Shown: positions 8,657 to 20,806 of the stretch, piece by piece
Layout of the letters: every line of letters begins with the position of its first letter
Position numbering within the stretch: position 1 is the first letter of the stretch
NCBI GenBank assembly: GCA_036417435.1
Contig: JAZAQT010000670.1
Span: forward strand, 1 to 64,000
DNA from: Inia geoffrensis
Lineage: Eukaryota; Chordata; Mammalia; Artiodactyla; Iniidae
Direction of reading: 5' to 3'
Length of the DNA stretch: 64,000 bases
Notes under the pieces: model-generated
The model's input: the letters and a program-made list of their open reading frames with translations, nothing else
Database searches by the model: none
What the model was told of the DNA's origin: nothing
Translations under genes and position numbers: made by a program

Positions 8657-10392
8657 GAGAGTGGGGAGGCTGCATAAAACCAGAGGTTCACATTAGGACA
8701 GATACCATTCCATAAGCCAAATATATATTAGACAAGACCTACTCCTTGCTCAACGAAATGGACTCAACACCCCGTATTCAAAACCTAGGAATATGCCTGA
8801 CTATGAAGAAAATTAAAACCCATACATTTATAGGTCTCCATAAGAAAATCATTTGTGTACAGCACCATACACACAGCAGTGTCAATAAGCTAAATCCCCT
8901 TATAAAAATAAATTTGAAAAACAAAACACAAGGACTGTGAAATAGAGAGAAATTCTTAAATAAGTCCTTCAGGGCTTGTGAGGAATCTTGGATTTACCAC
9001 CTCTACATCCACAGCTGGGGGAGAGATAAGGCTGGACACTTGGGGCTGATAGTATTGGTGAGGGAATGCAGACCCTTTGAGGTAATGGTGCATGGTTCCC
9101 ATTCCACGGGTCCCAAATCTCCACGTTTAAGGGATTTATCCTTCAGCTAAAATATGCATGGAAAACCCAGAATATGGTCCACGAAGTGATCAGGCATAAT
9201 TTCTAAAACTCATCGCCATTTTCGCCCCCTGATACTCGAGTTCGCCGTTCCAGATGCGATATTAACATTCTCCCCACTTGGAGAGTCAGTTCCTTTGACC
9301 TCTTGTTTGGCACAGTTTGCAATTTCTGTGGAAGATGAACAGGAATAAGGAGAACCAATGAGCGGCTAACTCGATGTGTTTGGACGGGCACATTGAACTC
9401 TGATTTCCCTACAGGAAGAAGAATTCACCAAAGGCTCAGCGGGCCATGCCGGAACGAGATTAGGGCCTGAAGCAATTCTTCGGGTTTTCGGTCAGCTCAC
9501 AAGAAAGCGAGTTGAGAAAAGGAGATCTTTGGCACTGTAACTCACAATCCTGCAGAGTTCCAAATGACCCCTATCATCCAAAAATTTATTGAAGGAAGGC
9601 TGTGAAGAGGACTTGAACGCGACGCAGAATTGCAGAAAACAGATATCAGGGGGTAGATAAGAATTGCTCTGAAAGCGTAGGAAAAGAGGCAGCAGTTCGA
9701 CAGTGATGCACTTGGCCAAAAAGGGCGTATGCGTTTTTTCCTGAATATATTCAGGAAAAAACGCATACGCCCTTTTTGGCCAACCAAGAAAGCCTGCAAT
9801 GGAAATCCGCACTACAAGGAAGTCTCACTTCCCACCGATCCAAATGGCCGTCCGAAAAAAGTGTAAAATCCAGAGAGGCAGGACAGGCCGTGGAGAACAG
9901 GCAGCCTTGTTATGCTGATGGGCGGGATGTAAATTGCCAACAGCCACTCTGGAGAAGTGGATGGTGTTTCCTGGAACAAAGAAAAAAACAAGCTAGAGAG
10001 CCTAGGGCACTTCCACTTATGGTGCTATAGATTCGGAAAATTTAAATGAAAAAGACACAGCCACACCAAAGTTTGGGGCTGCTCTGTGTACGGGATACTT
10101 GACTATGGTACAACTTTAATAGCCCAGAAAGAGAAAAATGGATATAGAAGTTGTGGTACATCCCTACAATGGAATATCACTCAACAATGAAATCCATGGC
10201 AACAGACCAGTAGCAGCATAATGACAGGATTTAGTTATGATGATTCTAAGTGAAATAAGTCACACAGAAAAAGAAACATCATAAGATATCACTAATACCG
10301 GGAATGTAAACACGGCTACGTGTGAACTGCATTACAAAACACAACAGAGTCTCACATTTACAAAAGATACTTATGCTTGCTTAAGCGGAAAG
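8657..10392 (+). repeat. Satellite monomer 6 (1736 bp)
   Basis: Palindrome 9712-9783 perfect; ORF2 remnant 9791-10309. Its second half repeats the unit 3 markers (CAAGAAAGCC 9786, CCAAATGGCC 9840, GGGATACTT 10093, TTAAGCGG 10381). GAGTCAGTTCC (9283) is private. It supplies the tail found fused onto unit 8. Confidence 0.97.
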
Positions 10393-12127
10393 GAGAGTGG
10401 GGAGGCTGCATAAAACCAGAGGTTCATATTAGGACAGGTACCATTCCATAAGCCAAATATATATTAGACAAGACCTACTCCTTGCTCATCGAAATGGACT
10501 CAACACCCCGTATTCAAAACCTAGGAATATGCCTGACTATGAAGAAAATTAAAACCCATACATTTATAGGTCTCCATAAGAAAATCATTTGTGTACAGCA
10601 CCATACACACAGCAGTGTCAATAAGCTAAATCCCCTTATAAAAATAAATTTGAAAAACAAAACACAAGGACTGTGAAATAGAGAGAAATTCTTAAATAAG
10701 TCCTTCAGGGCTTGTGAGGAATCTTGGATTTACCACCTCTACATCCACAGCTGGGGGAGAGATAAGGCTGGACACTTGGGGCTGATAGTATTGGTGAGGG
10801 AATGCAGACCCTTTGAGGTAATGGTGCATGGTTCCCATTCCACGGGTCCCAAATCTCCACGTTTAAGGGATTTATCCTTCAGCTAAAATATGCATGGAAA
10901 ACCCAGAATATGGTCCACGAAGTGATCAGGCATAATTTCTAAAACTCATCGCCATTTTCGCCCCCTGATACTCGAGTTCGCCGTTCCAGATGCGATATTA
11001 ACATTCTCCCCACTTGGAGAGTCAGTGCCTTTGACCTCTTGTTTGGCACAGTTTGCAATTTCTGTGGAAGATGAACAGGAATAAGGAGAACCAATGAGCG
11101 GCTAGCTCGATGTGTTTGGACGGGCACATTGAACTCTGATTTCCCTACAGGAAGAAGAATTCACCAAAGGCTCAGCGGGCCATGCCGGAACGAGATTAGG
11201 GCCTGAAGCAATTCTTCGGGTTTGCGGTCAGCTCACAAGAAAGCGAGTTGAGAAAAGGAGATCTTTGGCACTGTAACTCACAATCCTGCAGAGTTCCAAA
11301 TGACCCCTATCATCCAAAAATTTATTGAAGGAAGGCTGTGAAGAGGACTTGAACGCGACGCAGAATTGCAGAAAACAGATATCAGGGGGTAGATAAGAAT
11401 TGCTCTGAAAGCGTAGGAAAAGAGGCAGCAGTTCGACAGTGATGCACTTGGCCAAAAAGGGCGTATGCGTTTTTTCCTGAATATATTCAGGAAAAAACGC
11501 ATACGCCCTTTTTGGCCAACCAAGCAAGCCTGCAATGGAAATCCGCACTACAAGAAGTCTCACTTCCCACCGATCCAAAGGGCCGTCCGAAAAAAGTGTA
11601 AAATCCAGAGAGGCAGGACATGCCATGGAGAACTGGCAGCCTTGTTATGCTGATGGGCGGGATGTAAATTGCCAACAGCCACTCTGGAGAAGTGGATGGT
11701 GTTTCCTGGAACAAAGAAAAAACCAAGCTAGAGAGCCTAGGGCACTTCCACTTTTGGTGCTATAGATTCGGAAAATTTAAATGAAAAAGACACAGCCACA
11801 CCAAAGTTTGGGGCTGCTCTGTGTACGGGATCCTTGACTATGGTACAACTTTAGTAGCCCAGAAAGAGAAAAATGGATATAGAAATTGTGGTACATCCCT
11901 ACAATGGAATATCACTCAACAATGAAATCAATGGCAACACACCAGTAGCAGCATAATGACAGGATTTAGTTATGATGATTCTAAGTGAAATAAGTCACAC
12001 AGAAAAAGAAACATCATAAGACATCACTAATACCGGGAATGTAAACACGGCTACGTGTGAACTGCATTACAAAACACAACAGAGTCTCACATTTACAAAA
12101 GAAACTTATGCTTGCTTAAGGGGAAAG
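10393..12127 (+). repeat. Satellite monomer 7 (1735 bp)
   Basis: Palindrome 11448-11519 perfect; ORF2 remnant 11527-12044. Near-duplicate of unit 9, 3471 bp downstream: both carry GGACAGGTACC (10434), CTCATCGAAATGG, GAACTGGCAG (11631) and TTTAGTAGCCC (11851), the last two not seen in unit 4. Confidence 0.97.
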
Positions 12128-13863
12128 GAGAGTGGGGAGGCTGCATAAAACCAGAGGTTCACATTAGGACAGTTACCATTCCATAAGCCAAATATATTTT
12201 AGACAAGACCTACTCCTTCCTCAACCAAATGGACTCAACACCCAGTATTCAAAACCTTGGAATATGCCTGACTATGAAGAAAATTAAAACCCATACATTT
12301 ATAGGTCTCCATAAGAAAATCATTTGTGTACAGCACGATACACACAGCAGTGTCAATAAGCTAAATCCCCTTATAAAAATAAATTTGAAAAACAAAACAC
12401 AAGGACTGTGAAATAGAGAGAAATTCTTAAATAAGTCCTTCAGGGCTTGTGAGGAATCTTGGATTTACCACCTCTACATCCACAGCTGGGGGAGAGATAA
12501 GGCTGGACACTTGGGGCTGATAGTATTGGTGAGGGAATGCAGACCCTTTGAGGTAATGGTGCATGGTTCCCATTCCACGGGTCCCAAATCTCCACGTTTA
12601 AGGGATTTATCCTTCAGCTAAAATATGCATGGAAAACCCAGAATATGGTCCACGAAGTGATCAGGCATAATTTCTAAAACTCATCGCCATTTTCGCCCCC
12701 TGATACTCGAGTTCGCCGTTCCAGATGCGATATTAACATTCTCCCCACTTGGAGAGTCAGTGCCTTTGACCTCTTGTTTGGCACAGTTTGCAATTTCTGT
12801 GGAAGATGAACAGGAATAAGGAGAACCAATGAGCGGCTAACTCGATGTGTTTGGACGGGCACATTGAACTCTGATTTCCCTACAGGAAGAAGAATTCACC
12901 AAAGGCTCAGCGGGCCATGCCGGAACGAGATTAGGGCCTGAAGCAATTCTTCGGGTTTTCGGACAGCTCACAAGAAAGCGAGTTGAGAAAAGGAGATCTT
13001 TGGCACTGTAACTCACAATCCTGCAGAGTTCCAAATGACCCCTATCATCCAAAAATTTATTGAAGGAAGGCTGTGAAGAGGACTTGAACGCGACGCAGAA
13101 TTGCAGAAAAGAGATATCAGGGGGTACATAAGAATTGCTCTGAAAGCGTAGGAAAAGAGGCAGCAGTTCGACAGTGATGCACTTGGCCAAAAAGGGCGTA
13201 TGCGTTTTTTCCTGAATATATTCAGGAAAAAACGCATACGCCCTTTTTGGCCAACCAAGCAAGCCTGCAATGGAAATCCGCACTACAAGGAAGTCTCACT
13301 TCCCACCGATCCAAAGGGCCGTCCGAAAAAAGTGTAAAATCCAGAGAGGCAGGACAGGCCGTGGAGAACCGGCAGCCTTGTTATGCTGATGGGCGGGATG
13401 TAAATTGCCAACAGCCACTCTGGAGAAGTGGATGGTGTTTCCTGGAACAAAGAAAAAAACAAGCTAGAGAGCCTAGGGCACTTCCACTTATGGTGCTATA
13501 GATTCGGAAAATTTAAATGAAAAAGACACAGCCACACCAAAGTTTGGGGCTGCTCTGTGTACGGGATACTTGACTATGGTACAACTTTAATAGCCCAGAA
13601 AGAGAAAAATGGATATAGAAGTTGTGGTACATCCCTACAATGGAATATCACTCAACAATGAAATCCATGGCAACAGACCAGTAGCAGCATAATGACAGGA
13701 TTTAGTTATGATGATTCTAAGTGAAATAAGTCACACAGAAAAAGAAACATCATAAGATATCACTAATACCGGGAATGTAAACACGGCTACGTGTGAACTG
13801 CATTACAAAACACAACAGAGTCTCACATTTACAAAAGATACTTATGCTTGCTTAAGCGGAAAG
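12128..13863 (+). repeat. Satellite monomer 8 (1736 bp, chimeric)
   Basis: Palindrome 13183-13254 perfect; ORF2 remnant 13262-13780. The front matches unit 10 (GGACAGTTACC 12168, GCACGATACAC, TTCGGACAGC 12959, GAGAACCGGC 13364). The tail from about 13459 matches unit 6 (AAAAAAACAAGC, GGGATACTT, AACAGACCAG, TTAAGCGG). The switch lies between 13370 and 13459. Confidence 0.97.
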
Positions 13864-15598
13864 GAGAGTGGGGAGGCTGCATAAAACCAGAGGTTCATAT
13901 TAGGACAGGTACCATTCCATAAGCCAAATATATATTAGACAAGACCTACTCCTTGCTCATCGAAATGGACTCAACACCCCGTATTCAAAACCTAGGAATA
14001 TGCCTGACTATGAAGAAAATTAAAACCCATACATTTATAGGTCTCCATAAGAAAATCATTTGTGTACAGCACCATACACACAGCAGTGTCAATAAGCTAA
14101 ATCCCCTTATAAAAATAAATTTGAAAAACAAAACACAAGGACTGTGAAATAGAGAGAAATTCTTAAATAAGTCCTTCAGGGCTTGTGAGGAATCTTGGAT
14201 TTACCACCTCTACATCCACAGCTGGGGGAGAGATAAGGCTGGACACTTGGGGCTGATAGTATTGGTGAGGGAATGCAGACCCTTTGAGGTAATGGTGCAT
14301 GGTTCCCATTCCACGGGTCCCAAATCTCCACGTTTAAGGGATTTATCCTTCAGCTAAAATATGCATGGAAAACCCAGAATATGGTCCACGAAGTGATCAG
14401 GCATAATTTCTAAAACTCATCGCCATTTTCGCCCCCTGATACTCGAGTTCGCCGTTCCAGATGCGATATTAACATTCTCCCCACTTGGAGAGTCAGTGCC
14501 TTTGACCTCTTGTTTGGCACAGTTTGCAATTTCTGTGGAAGATGAACAGGAATAAGGAGAACCAATGAGCGGCTAGCTCGATGTGTTTGGACGGGCACAT
14601 TGAACTCTGATTTCCCTACAGGAAGAAGAATTCACCAAAGGCTCAGCGGGCCATGCCGGAACGAGATTAGGGCCTGAAGCAATTCTTCGGGTTTGCGGTC
14701 AGCTCACAAGAAAGCGAGTTGAGAAAAGGAGATCTTTGGCACTGTAACTCACAATCCTGCAGAGTTCCAAATGACCCCTATCATCCAAAAATTTATTGAA
14801 GGAAGGCTGTGAAGAGGACTTGAACGCGACGCAGAATTGCAGAAAACAGATATCAGGGGGTAGATAAGAATTGCTCTGAAAGCGTAGGAAAAGAGGCAGC
14901 AGTTCGACAGTGATGCACTTGGCCAAAAAGGGCGTATGCGTTTTTTCCTGAATATATTCAGGAAAAAACGCATACGCCCTTTTTGGCCAACCAAGCAAGC
15001 CTGCAATGGAAATCCGCACTACAAGAAGTCTCACTTCCCACCGATCCAAAGGGCCGTCCGAAAAAAGTGTAAAATCCAGAGAGGCAGGACATGCCATGGA
15101 GAACTGGCAGCCTTGTTATGCTGATGGGCGGGATGTAAATTGCCAACAGCCACTCTGGAGAAGTGGATGGTGTTTCCTGGAACAAAGAAAAAACCAAGCT
15201 AGAGAGCCTAGGGCACTTCCACTTTTGGTGCTATAGATTCGGAAAATTTAAATGAAAAAGACACAGCCACACCAAAGTTTGGGGCTGCTCTGTGTACGGG
15301 ATCCTTGACTATGGTACAACTTTAGTAGCCCAGAAAGAGAAAAATGGATATAGAAATTGTGGTACATCCCTACAATGGAATATCACTCAACAATGAAATC
15401 AATGGCAACACACCAGTAGCAGCATAATGACAGGATTTAGTTATGATGATTCTAAGTGAAATAAGTCACACAGAAAAAGAAACATCATAAGACATCACTA
15501 ATACCGGGAATGTAAACACGGCTACGTGTGAACTGCATTACAAAACACAACAGAGTCTCACATTTACAAAAGAAACTTATGCTTGCTTAAGGGGAAAG
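13864..15598 (+). repeat. Satellite monomer 9 (1735 bp)
   Basis: Palindrome 14919-14990 perfect; ORF2 remnant 14998-15515. Near-copy of unit 7, including GGACAGGTACC (13904), GGCTAGCTCG (14570), GAACTGGCAG (15102) and TTTAGTAGCC (15322). Confidence 0.97.
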
Positions 15599-17334
15599 GA
15601 GAGTGGGGAGGCTGCATAAAACCAGAGGTTCACATTAGGACAGTTACCATTCCATAAGCCAAATATATTTTAGACAAGACCTACTCCTTCCTCAACCAAA
15701 TGGACTCAACACCCAGTATTCAAAACCTTGGAATATGCCTGACTATGAAGAAAATTAAAACCCATACATTTATAGGTCTCCATAAGAAAATCATTTGTGT
15801 ACAGCACGATACACACAGCAGTGTCAATAAGCTAAATCCCCTTATAAAAATAAATTTGAAAAACAAAACACAAGGACTGTGAAATAGAGAGAAATTCTTA
15901 AATAAGTCCTTCAGGGCTTGTGAGGAATCTTGGATTTACCACCTCTACATCCACAGCTGGGGGAGAGATAAGGCTGGACACTTGGGGCTGATAGTATTGG
16001 TGAGGGAATGCAGACCCTTTGAGGTAATGGTGCATGGTTCCCATTCCACGGGTCCCAAATCTCCACGTTTAAGGGATTTATCCTTCAGCTAAAATATGCA
16101 TGGAAAACCCAGAATATGGTCCACGAAGTGATCAGGCATAATTTCTAAAACTCATCGCCATTTTCGCCCCCTGATACTCGAGTTCGCCGTTCCAGATGCG
16201 ATATTAACATTCTCCCCACTTGGAGAGTCAGTGCCTTTGACCTCTTGTTTGGCACAGTTTGCAATTTCTGTGGAAGATGAACAGGAATAAGGAGAACCAA
16301 TGAGCGGCTAACTCGATGTGTTTGGACGGGCACATTGAACTCTGATTTCCCTACAGGAAGAAGAATTCACCAAAGGCTCAGCGGGCCATGCCGGAACGAG
16401 ATTAGGGCCTGAAGCAATTCTTCGGGTTTTCGGACAGCTCACAAGAAAGCGAGTTGAGAAAAGGAGATCTTTGGCACTGTAACTCACAATCCTGCAGAGT
16501 TCCAAATGACCCCTATCATCCAAAAATTTATTGAAGGAAGGCTGTGAAGAGGACTTGAACGCGACGCAGAATTGCAGAAAAGAGATATCAGGGGGTACAT
16601 AAGAATTGCTCTGAAAGCGTAGGAAAAGAGGCAGCAGTTCGACAGTGATGCACTTGGCCAAAAAGGGCGTATGCGTTTTTTCCTAAATATATTCAGGAAA
16701 AAACGCATACGCCCTTTTTGGCCAACCAAGCAAGCCTGCAATGGAAATCCGCACTACAAGGAAGTCTCACTTCCCACCGATCCAAAGGGCCGTCCGAAAA
16801 AAGTGTAAAATCCAGAGAGGCAGGACAGGCCGTGGAGAACCGGCAGCCTTGTTATGCTGATGGGCGGGATGTAAATTGCCAACAGCCACTCTGGAGAAGT
16901 GGATGGTGTTTCCTGGAACAAAGAAAAAACCAAGCTAGAGAGCCTAGGGCACTTCCACTTATGGTGCTATAGATTCGGAAAATTTAAATGAAAAAGACAC
17001 AACCACACCAAAGTTTGGGGCTGCTCTGTGTACGGGATCCTTGACTATGGTACAACTTTAATAGCCCAGAAAGAGAAAAATGGATATAGAAGTTGTGGTA
17101 CATCCCTACAATGGAATATCACTCAACAATGAAATCCATGGCAACAGACCAGTAGCAGCATAATGACAGGATTTAGTTATGATGATTCTAAGTGAAACAA
17201 GTCACACAGAAAAAGAAACATCATAAGATATCACTAATACCGGGAATGTAAACACGGCTACGTGTGAACTGCATTACAAAACACAACAGAGTCTCACATT
17301 TACAAAAGAAACTTATGCTTGCTTAAGGGGAAAG
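15599..17334 (+). repeat. Satellite monomer 10 (1736 bp)
   Basis: Palindrome 16654-16725 has one mismatch, G to A at 16685, which also shortens the minus-strand open frame there. ORF2 remnant 16733-17251. The front equals unit 8; the tail carries ACACAACCACACC (16997) and GTGAAACAAG as in unit 5, the original tail that unit 8 has lost. Confidence 0.97.
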
Positions 17335-19070
17335 GAGAGTGGGGAGGCTGCATAAAACCAGAGGTTCACATTAGGACAGATACCATTCCATAAGCCAAAT
17401 ATATATTAGACAAGACCTACTCCTTGCTCAACGAAATGGACTCAACACCCCGTATTCAAAACCTAGGAATATGCCTGACTATGAAGAAAATTAAAACCCA
17501 TACATTTATAGGTCTCCATAAGAAAATCATTTGTGTACAGCACCATACACACAGCAGTGTCAATAAGCTAAATCCCCTTATAAAAATAAATTTGAAAAAC
17601 AAAACACAAGGACTGTGAAATAGAGAGAAATTCTTAAATAAGTCCTTCAGGGCTTGTGAGGAATCTTGGATTTACCACCTCTACATCCACAGCTGGGGGA
17701 GAGATAAGGCTGGACACTTGGGGCTGATAGTATTGGTGAGGGAATGCAGACCCTTTGAGGTAATGGTGCATGGTTCCCATTCCACGGGTTCCAAATCTCC
17801 ACGTTTAAGGGATTTATCCTTCAGCTAAAATATGCATGGAAAACCCAGAATATGGTCCACGAAGTGATCAGGCATAATTTCTAAAACTCATCGCCATTTT
17901 CGCCCCCTGATACTCGAGTTCGCCGTTCCAGATGCGATATTAACATTCTCCCCACTTGGAGAGTCAGTGCCTTTGACCTCTTCTTTGGCACAGTTTGCAA
18001 TTTCTGTGGAAGATGAACAGGAATAAGGAGAACCAATGAGCGGCTAACTCGATGTGTTTGGACGGGCACATTGAACTCTGATTTCCCTACAGGAAGAAGA
18101 ATTCACCAAAGGCTCAGCGGGCCATGCCGGAACGAGATTAGGGCCTGAAGCGATTCTTCGGGTTTTCGGTCAGCTCACAGGAAAGCGAGTTGAGAAAAGG
18201 AGATCTTTGGCACTGTAACTCACAATCCTGCAGAGTTCCAAATGACCCCTATCATCCAAAAATTTATTGAAGGAAGGCTGTGAAGAGGACTTGAACGCGA
18301 CGCAGAATTGCAGAAAACAGATATCAGGGGGTAGATAAGAATTGCTCTGAAAGCGTAGGAAAAGAGGCAGCAGTTCGACAGTGATGCACTTGGCCAAAAA
18401 GGGCGTATGCGTTTTTTCCTGAATATATTCAGGAAAAAACGCATATGCCCTTTTTGGCCAACCAAGCAAGCCTGCAATGGAAATCCGCACTATAAGGAAG
18501 TCTCACTTCCCACCGATCCAAAGGGCCGTCCGAAAAAAGTGTAAAATCCAGAGAGGCAGGACAGGCCGTGGAGAACCGGCAGCCTTGTTATGCTGATGGG
18601 CGGGATGTAAATTGCCAACAGCCACTCTGTAGAAGTGGATGGTGTTTCCTGGAACAAAGAAAAAACCAAGCTAGAGAGCCTAGGACACTTCCACTTATGG
18701 TGCTATAGATTCGGAAAATTTAAATGAAAAAGACACAGCCACACCAAAGTTTGGGGCTGCTCTGTGTACGGGATCCTTGACTATGGTACAACTTTAATAG
18801 CCCAGAAAGAGAAAAATGGATATAGAAGTTGTGGTACATCCCTACAATGGAATATCACTCAACAATGAAATCAATGGCAACACACCAGTAGCAGCATAAT
18901 GACAGGATTTAGTTATGATGATTCTAAGTGAAATAAGTCACACAGAAAAAGAAACATCATAAGATATCACTAATACCGGGAATGTAAACACGGCTACGTG
19001 TGAACTGCATTACAAAACACAAGAGAGTCTCACATTTACAAAAGAAACTTATGCTTGCTTAAGGGGAAAG
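17335..19070 (+). repeat. Satellite monomer 11 (1736 bp)
   Basis: Palindrome 18390-18461 has one mismatch, C to T at 18446. ORF2 remnant 18469-18987. CTCTTCTTTGGC (17978) is shared with units 13, 15, 17, 22, 28 and 33. Private: CACAGGAAAGC (18176), CACTATAAGG (18488), CTCTGTAGAAG (18625), CTAGGACAC (18680) and AAGAGAGTC (19021). Confidence 0.97.
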
Positions 19071-20806
19071 GAGAGTGGGGAGGCTGCATAAAACCAGAGG
19101 TTCACATTAGGACAGATACCATTCCATAAGCCAAATATATATTAGACAAGACCTACTCCTTGCTCAACGAAATGGACTCAACACCCCGTATTCCAAACCT
19201 AGGAATATGCCTGACTATGAAGAAAATTAAAACCCATACATTTATAGGTCTCCATAAGAAAATCATTTGTGTACAGCACCATACACACAGCAGTGTCAAT
19301 AAGCTAAATCCCCTTATAAAAATAAATTTGAAAAACAAAACACAAGGACTGTGAAATAGAGAGAAATTCTTAAATAAGTCCTTCAGGGCTTGTGAGGAAT
19401 CTTGGATTTACCACCTCTACATCCACAGCTGGGGGAGAGATAAGGCTGGACCCTGGGGGCTGATAGTATTGGTGAGGGAATGCAGACCGTTTGAGGTAAT
19501 GGTGCATGGTTCCCATTCCACGGGTCCCAAATCTCCACGTTTAAGGGATTTATCCTTCAGCTAAAATATGCATATAAAATCCAGAATATGGTCCACGAAG
19601 TGATCAGGCATAATTTCTAAAACTCATCGCCATTTTCGCCCCCTGATACTCGAGTTCGCCGTTCCAGATGCGATATTAACATTCTCCCCACTTGGAGAGT
19701 CAGTGCCTTTGACCTCTTGTTTGGCACAGTTTGCAATTTCTGTGGAAGATGAACAGGAATAAGGAGAACCAATGAGCGGCTAACTCGATGTGTTTGGACG
19801 GGCACATTGAACTCTGATTTCCCTACAGGAAGAAGAATTCACCAAAGGCTCAGCGGGCCATGCCGGAACGAGATTAGGGCCTGAAGCAATTCTTCGGGTT
19901 TTCGGTCAGCTCACAAGAAAGCGAGTTGAGAAAAGGAGATCTTTGGCACTGTAACTCACAATCCTGCAGAGTTCCAAATGACCCCTATCATCCAAAAATT
20001 TATTGAAGGAAGGCTGTGAAGAGGACTTGAACGCGACGCAGAATTGCAGAAAACAGATATCAGGGGGTAGATAAGAATTGCTCTGAAAGCGTAGGAAAAG
20101 AGGCAGCAGTTCGACAGTGATGCACTTGGCCAAAAAGGGCGTATGCGTTTTTTCCTGAATATATTCAGGAAAAAACGCATACGCCCTTTTTGGCCAACCA
20201 AGCAAGCCTGCAATGGAAATCCGCACTACAAGGAAGTCTCACTTCCCACCGATCCAAAGGGCCGTCCGAAAAAGGTGTAAAATCCAGAGAGGCAGGACAG
20301 GCCGTGGAGAACCGGCAGCCTTGTTATGCTGATGGGCGGGATGTAAATTGCCAACAGCCACTCTGGAGAAGTGGATGGTGTTTCCTGGAACAAAGAAAAA
20401 ACCAAGCTAGAGAGCCTAGGGAACTTCCACTTATGGTGCTATAGATTCGGAAAATTTAAATGAAAAAGACACAGCCACACCAAAGTTTGGGGCTGCTCTG
20501 TGTACGGGATCCTTGCCTATGGTACAACTTTAATAGCCCAGAAAGAGAAAAATGGATATAGAAGTTGTGGTACATCCCTACAATGGAATATCACTCAACA
20601 ATGAAATCCATGGCAACAGACCAGTAGCAGCATAATGACAGGATTTAGTTATGATGATTCTAAGTGAAATAAGTCACACAGAAAAAGAAACATCATAAGA
20701 TATCACTAATACCGGGAATGTAAACACGGCTACGTGTGAACTGCATTACAAAACACAACAGAGTCTCACATTTACAAAAGAAACTTATGCTTGCTTAAGG
20801 GGAAAG
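19071..20806 (+). repeat. Satellite monomer 12 (1736 bp)
   Basis: Palindrome 20126-20197 perfect; ORF2 remnant 20205-20723. CGTATTCCAAACC (19187) is shared with units 15 and 19. The second half has AAAAAGGTGTAAAA (20270), CTAGGGAACTTCC (20415) and CCTTGCCTATGG (20511), shared with unit 16. Private: GGACCCTGGGGG (19448), GCATATAAAATCC (19570). Confidence 0.97.

Larger units (their letters stand above)
9900..16929 (+). repeat. Recent tandem duplication of a dimer (units 7-8 to 9-10, period 3471)
   Basis: Copy 1 runs from about 9900-9987 to 13371-13458; copy 2 from there to about 16842-16929. In the stretches I compared the copies agree at every diagnostic site, with one difference, CCTAAATAT for CCTGAATAT at 16685. 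The period is exactly two monomers (1735 + 1736). The joint is inside unit 8, whose front and tail belong to different lineages, as expected from an unequal exchange between units 6 and 8. Confidence 0.85.
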
